From NCBI GenBank assembly GCA_014377055.1, contig JACMQJ010000198.1:1-24601 (forward strand): DNA of 24,601 nucleotides, written 5' to 3'. This document shows, piece after piece, positions 23,894 to 24,601 of this stretch (the first letter of the stretch is position 1; every line of letters begins with the position of its first letter). A model generated the notes under the pieces. It searched no databases, was not told the DNA's origin, and saw only the letters and a program-made list of their open reading frames with translations. Origin of the DNA: Candidatus Sericytochromatia bacterium (GTDB lineage: Bacteria; Cyanobacteriota; Sericytochromatia; UBA7694; JACMQJ01). A program made the position numbers and the translations under genes.

Positions 23894-24601
23894 CTATAAC
23901 TCACCAAGTTGAATCATATTAACAGAGCCTTTACTAATGCTCTTGTAGACTGGATCGCTATTAACTTTTGTTTTTGGATTAAACTCAACAAGTGAATAAT
24001 TTCCTTTTATTTTATTATCCGATGAAACAAATACACCTACTTGTAGATCAGCATATTTTCGATCTCCTAATATAACCTTATTAGCATGGCTTTCAAAGAA
24101 GAATCCTGTTACTGCACCATTAAAATGAATTGCATATATAAAAACATCATCACTAGAAATATTAATAGTTTGTGGATTATAGTTTTTCTTGAGATTATTG
24201 GTCAAATCATCTATATAATTAGAAAATGTATTAACTATTTCTTCTGATGGTAATCCTTGTATTAATTCAAATGTTAAGCCTTCATCTTTATTTATTGATT
24301 TTAATAAAGGGCTTTTATTATCTTTTTTTGCTAGTTTAACATTAGAGTTAGTAATTGGCCCTGAGTAGTTAAGGCTGTAAGCACTAGACTGAGGTGAATA
24401 TAAAGCTCTAGCTTCGATATTAACGTCTTCTGTGTTTTGTGAAGTACCAATATAATTTAGAATATAACCAAGTTTATTTGTTCCTGATGTTATTTCCAAA
24501 CCGATTGGATTCTTAGGTAAATTAAAAAGATCAATACCTCTTCTTTTACTTTCTTTATCTGATAAATCTTTCATTTGAGCATAAGTTATTTTAAAAATAT
24601 C
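23894..24601 (-). CDS. Unrecognised protein, probably 5'-truncated by the window edge
   Basis: No family was recognised. From the first Met (24574) 226 residues are visible, but the frame stays open to the end of the window (reading DIFKITYAQ before that Met), and no Shine-Dalgarno site precedes the ATG. The true start is therefore probably beyond base 24601. The visible part is Asn/Ser/Lys-rich with alternating hydrophobic strands, suggesting a beta-rich protein; it has no cysteine and no membrane helix. A signal peptide cannot be excluded because the N-terminus is missing. It converges with the methyltransferase gene across only 17 bases, with no terminator seen there. Confidence 0.7.
   Translation of the reverse strand, partial: DIFKITYAQMKDLSDKESKRRGIDLFNLPKNPIGLEITSGTNKLGYILNYIGTSQNTEDVNIEARALYSPQSSAYSLNYSGPITNSNVKLAKKDNKSPLLKSINKDEGLTFELIQGLPSEEIVNTFSNYIDDLTNNLKKNYNPQTINISSDDVFIYAIHFNGAVTGFFFESHANKVILGDRKYADLQVGVFVSSDNKIKGNYSLVEFNPKTKVNSDPVYKSISKGSVNMIQLGEL

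Noticed and set aside
1..24601. tRNA, rRNA, CRISPR array, prophage or complete insertion sequence
   Set aside because: No cloverleaf-type genes, regularly spaced direct repeats, phage genes or intact transposase were seen on reading both strands; the only mobile-looking items are the Rpn-like gene and the small palindromic repeats.

Overview
The window is a low-GC, gene-dense stretch of a diderm bacterium that uses the standard genetic code. The best taxonomic pointer is the RNA polymerase. RpoB (1114 aa) is cyanobacterial in size and motifs. RpoC carries an insertion of roughly 640 residues in the trigger loop, matching the length of the SI3 domain of cyanobacterial RpoC2, yet it is one uninterrupted 1877-aa protein, whereas oxygenic cyanobacteria and plastids split it into rpoC1 and rpoC2. 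This fits a non-photosynthetic relative of cyanobacteria (Melainabacteria/Vampirovibrionia type). That assignment is inference; no database was searched. A small outer-membrane-type beta-barrel protein with a signal peptide supports a two-membrane envelope.

Layout: 1-576 is the 3' part of a 1-pyrroline-5-carboxylate dehydrogenase gene (proline to glutamate catabolism). 855-1454 encodes a coiled-coil protein made of three related repeats, convergent with a beta-barrel gene on the minus strand (1548-2090) across a 17-bp palindrome. 2267-3586 is a CNNM/CorC-type membrane protein that appears to start at a CTG codon. A 308-base gap holds a strong sigma70-type promoter and a structured leader for the rpoB-rpoC operon (3895-12876), which ends at a strong bidirectional terminator shared with convergent priA (12976-15441).

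From 15547 to 16463 lies a Rpn-type PD-(D/E)XK nuclease/transposase-like gene whose tail is cut off by a frameshift in an A run. Divergent from it is lysA (lysine and peptidoglycan precursor synthesis), followed by yqeY. The gaps on both sides of yqeY carry palindromic, mobile-looking intergenic repeats. On the minus strand come a divergent nucleoside-diphosphate-kinase-like gene (18629-19654), with all the key NDK residues but a large insertion, and radA (19800-21227). The last part has a DUF1993 gene tightly linked to an ABC-transporter ATPase with no permease beside it, a small secreted His/Lys-rich protein with its own terminator, a class I methyltransferase, and the 3' part of an unrecognised minus-strand gene that probably runs off the window.

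Most of the content is housekeeping: transcription (rpoBC), replication restart and recombination (priA, radA) and amino-acid metabolism (rocA, lysA). No rRNA, tRNA, CRISPR array, prophage or complete insertion sequence was recognised. The items most worth following are the unsplit RpoC with its cyanobacterial-size insertion, the unusual NDK-like protein, the broken Rpn gene and the palindromic repeat elements.
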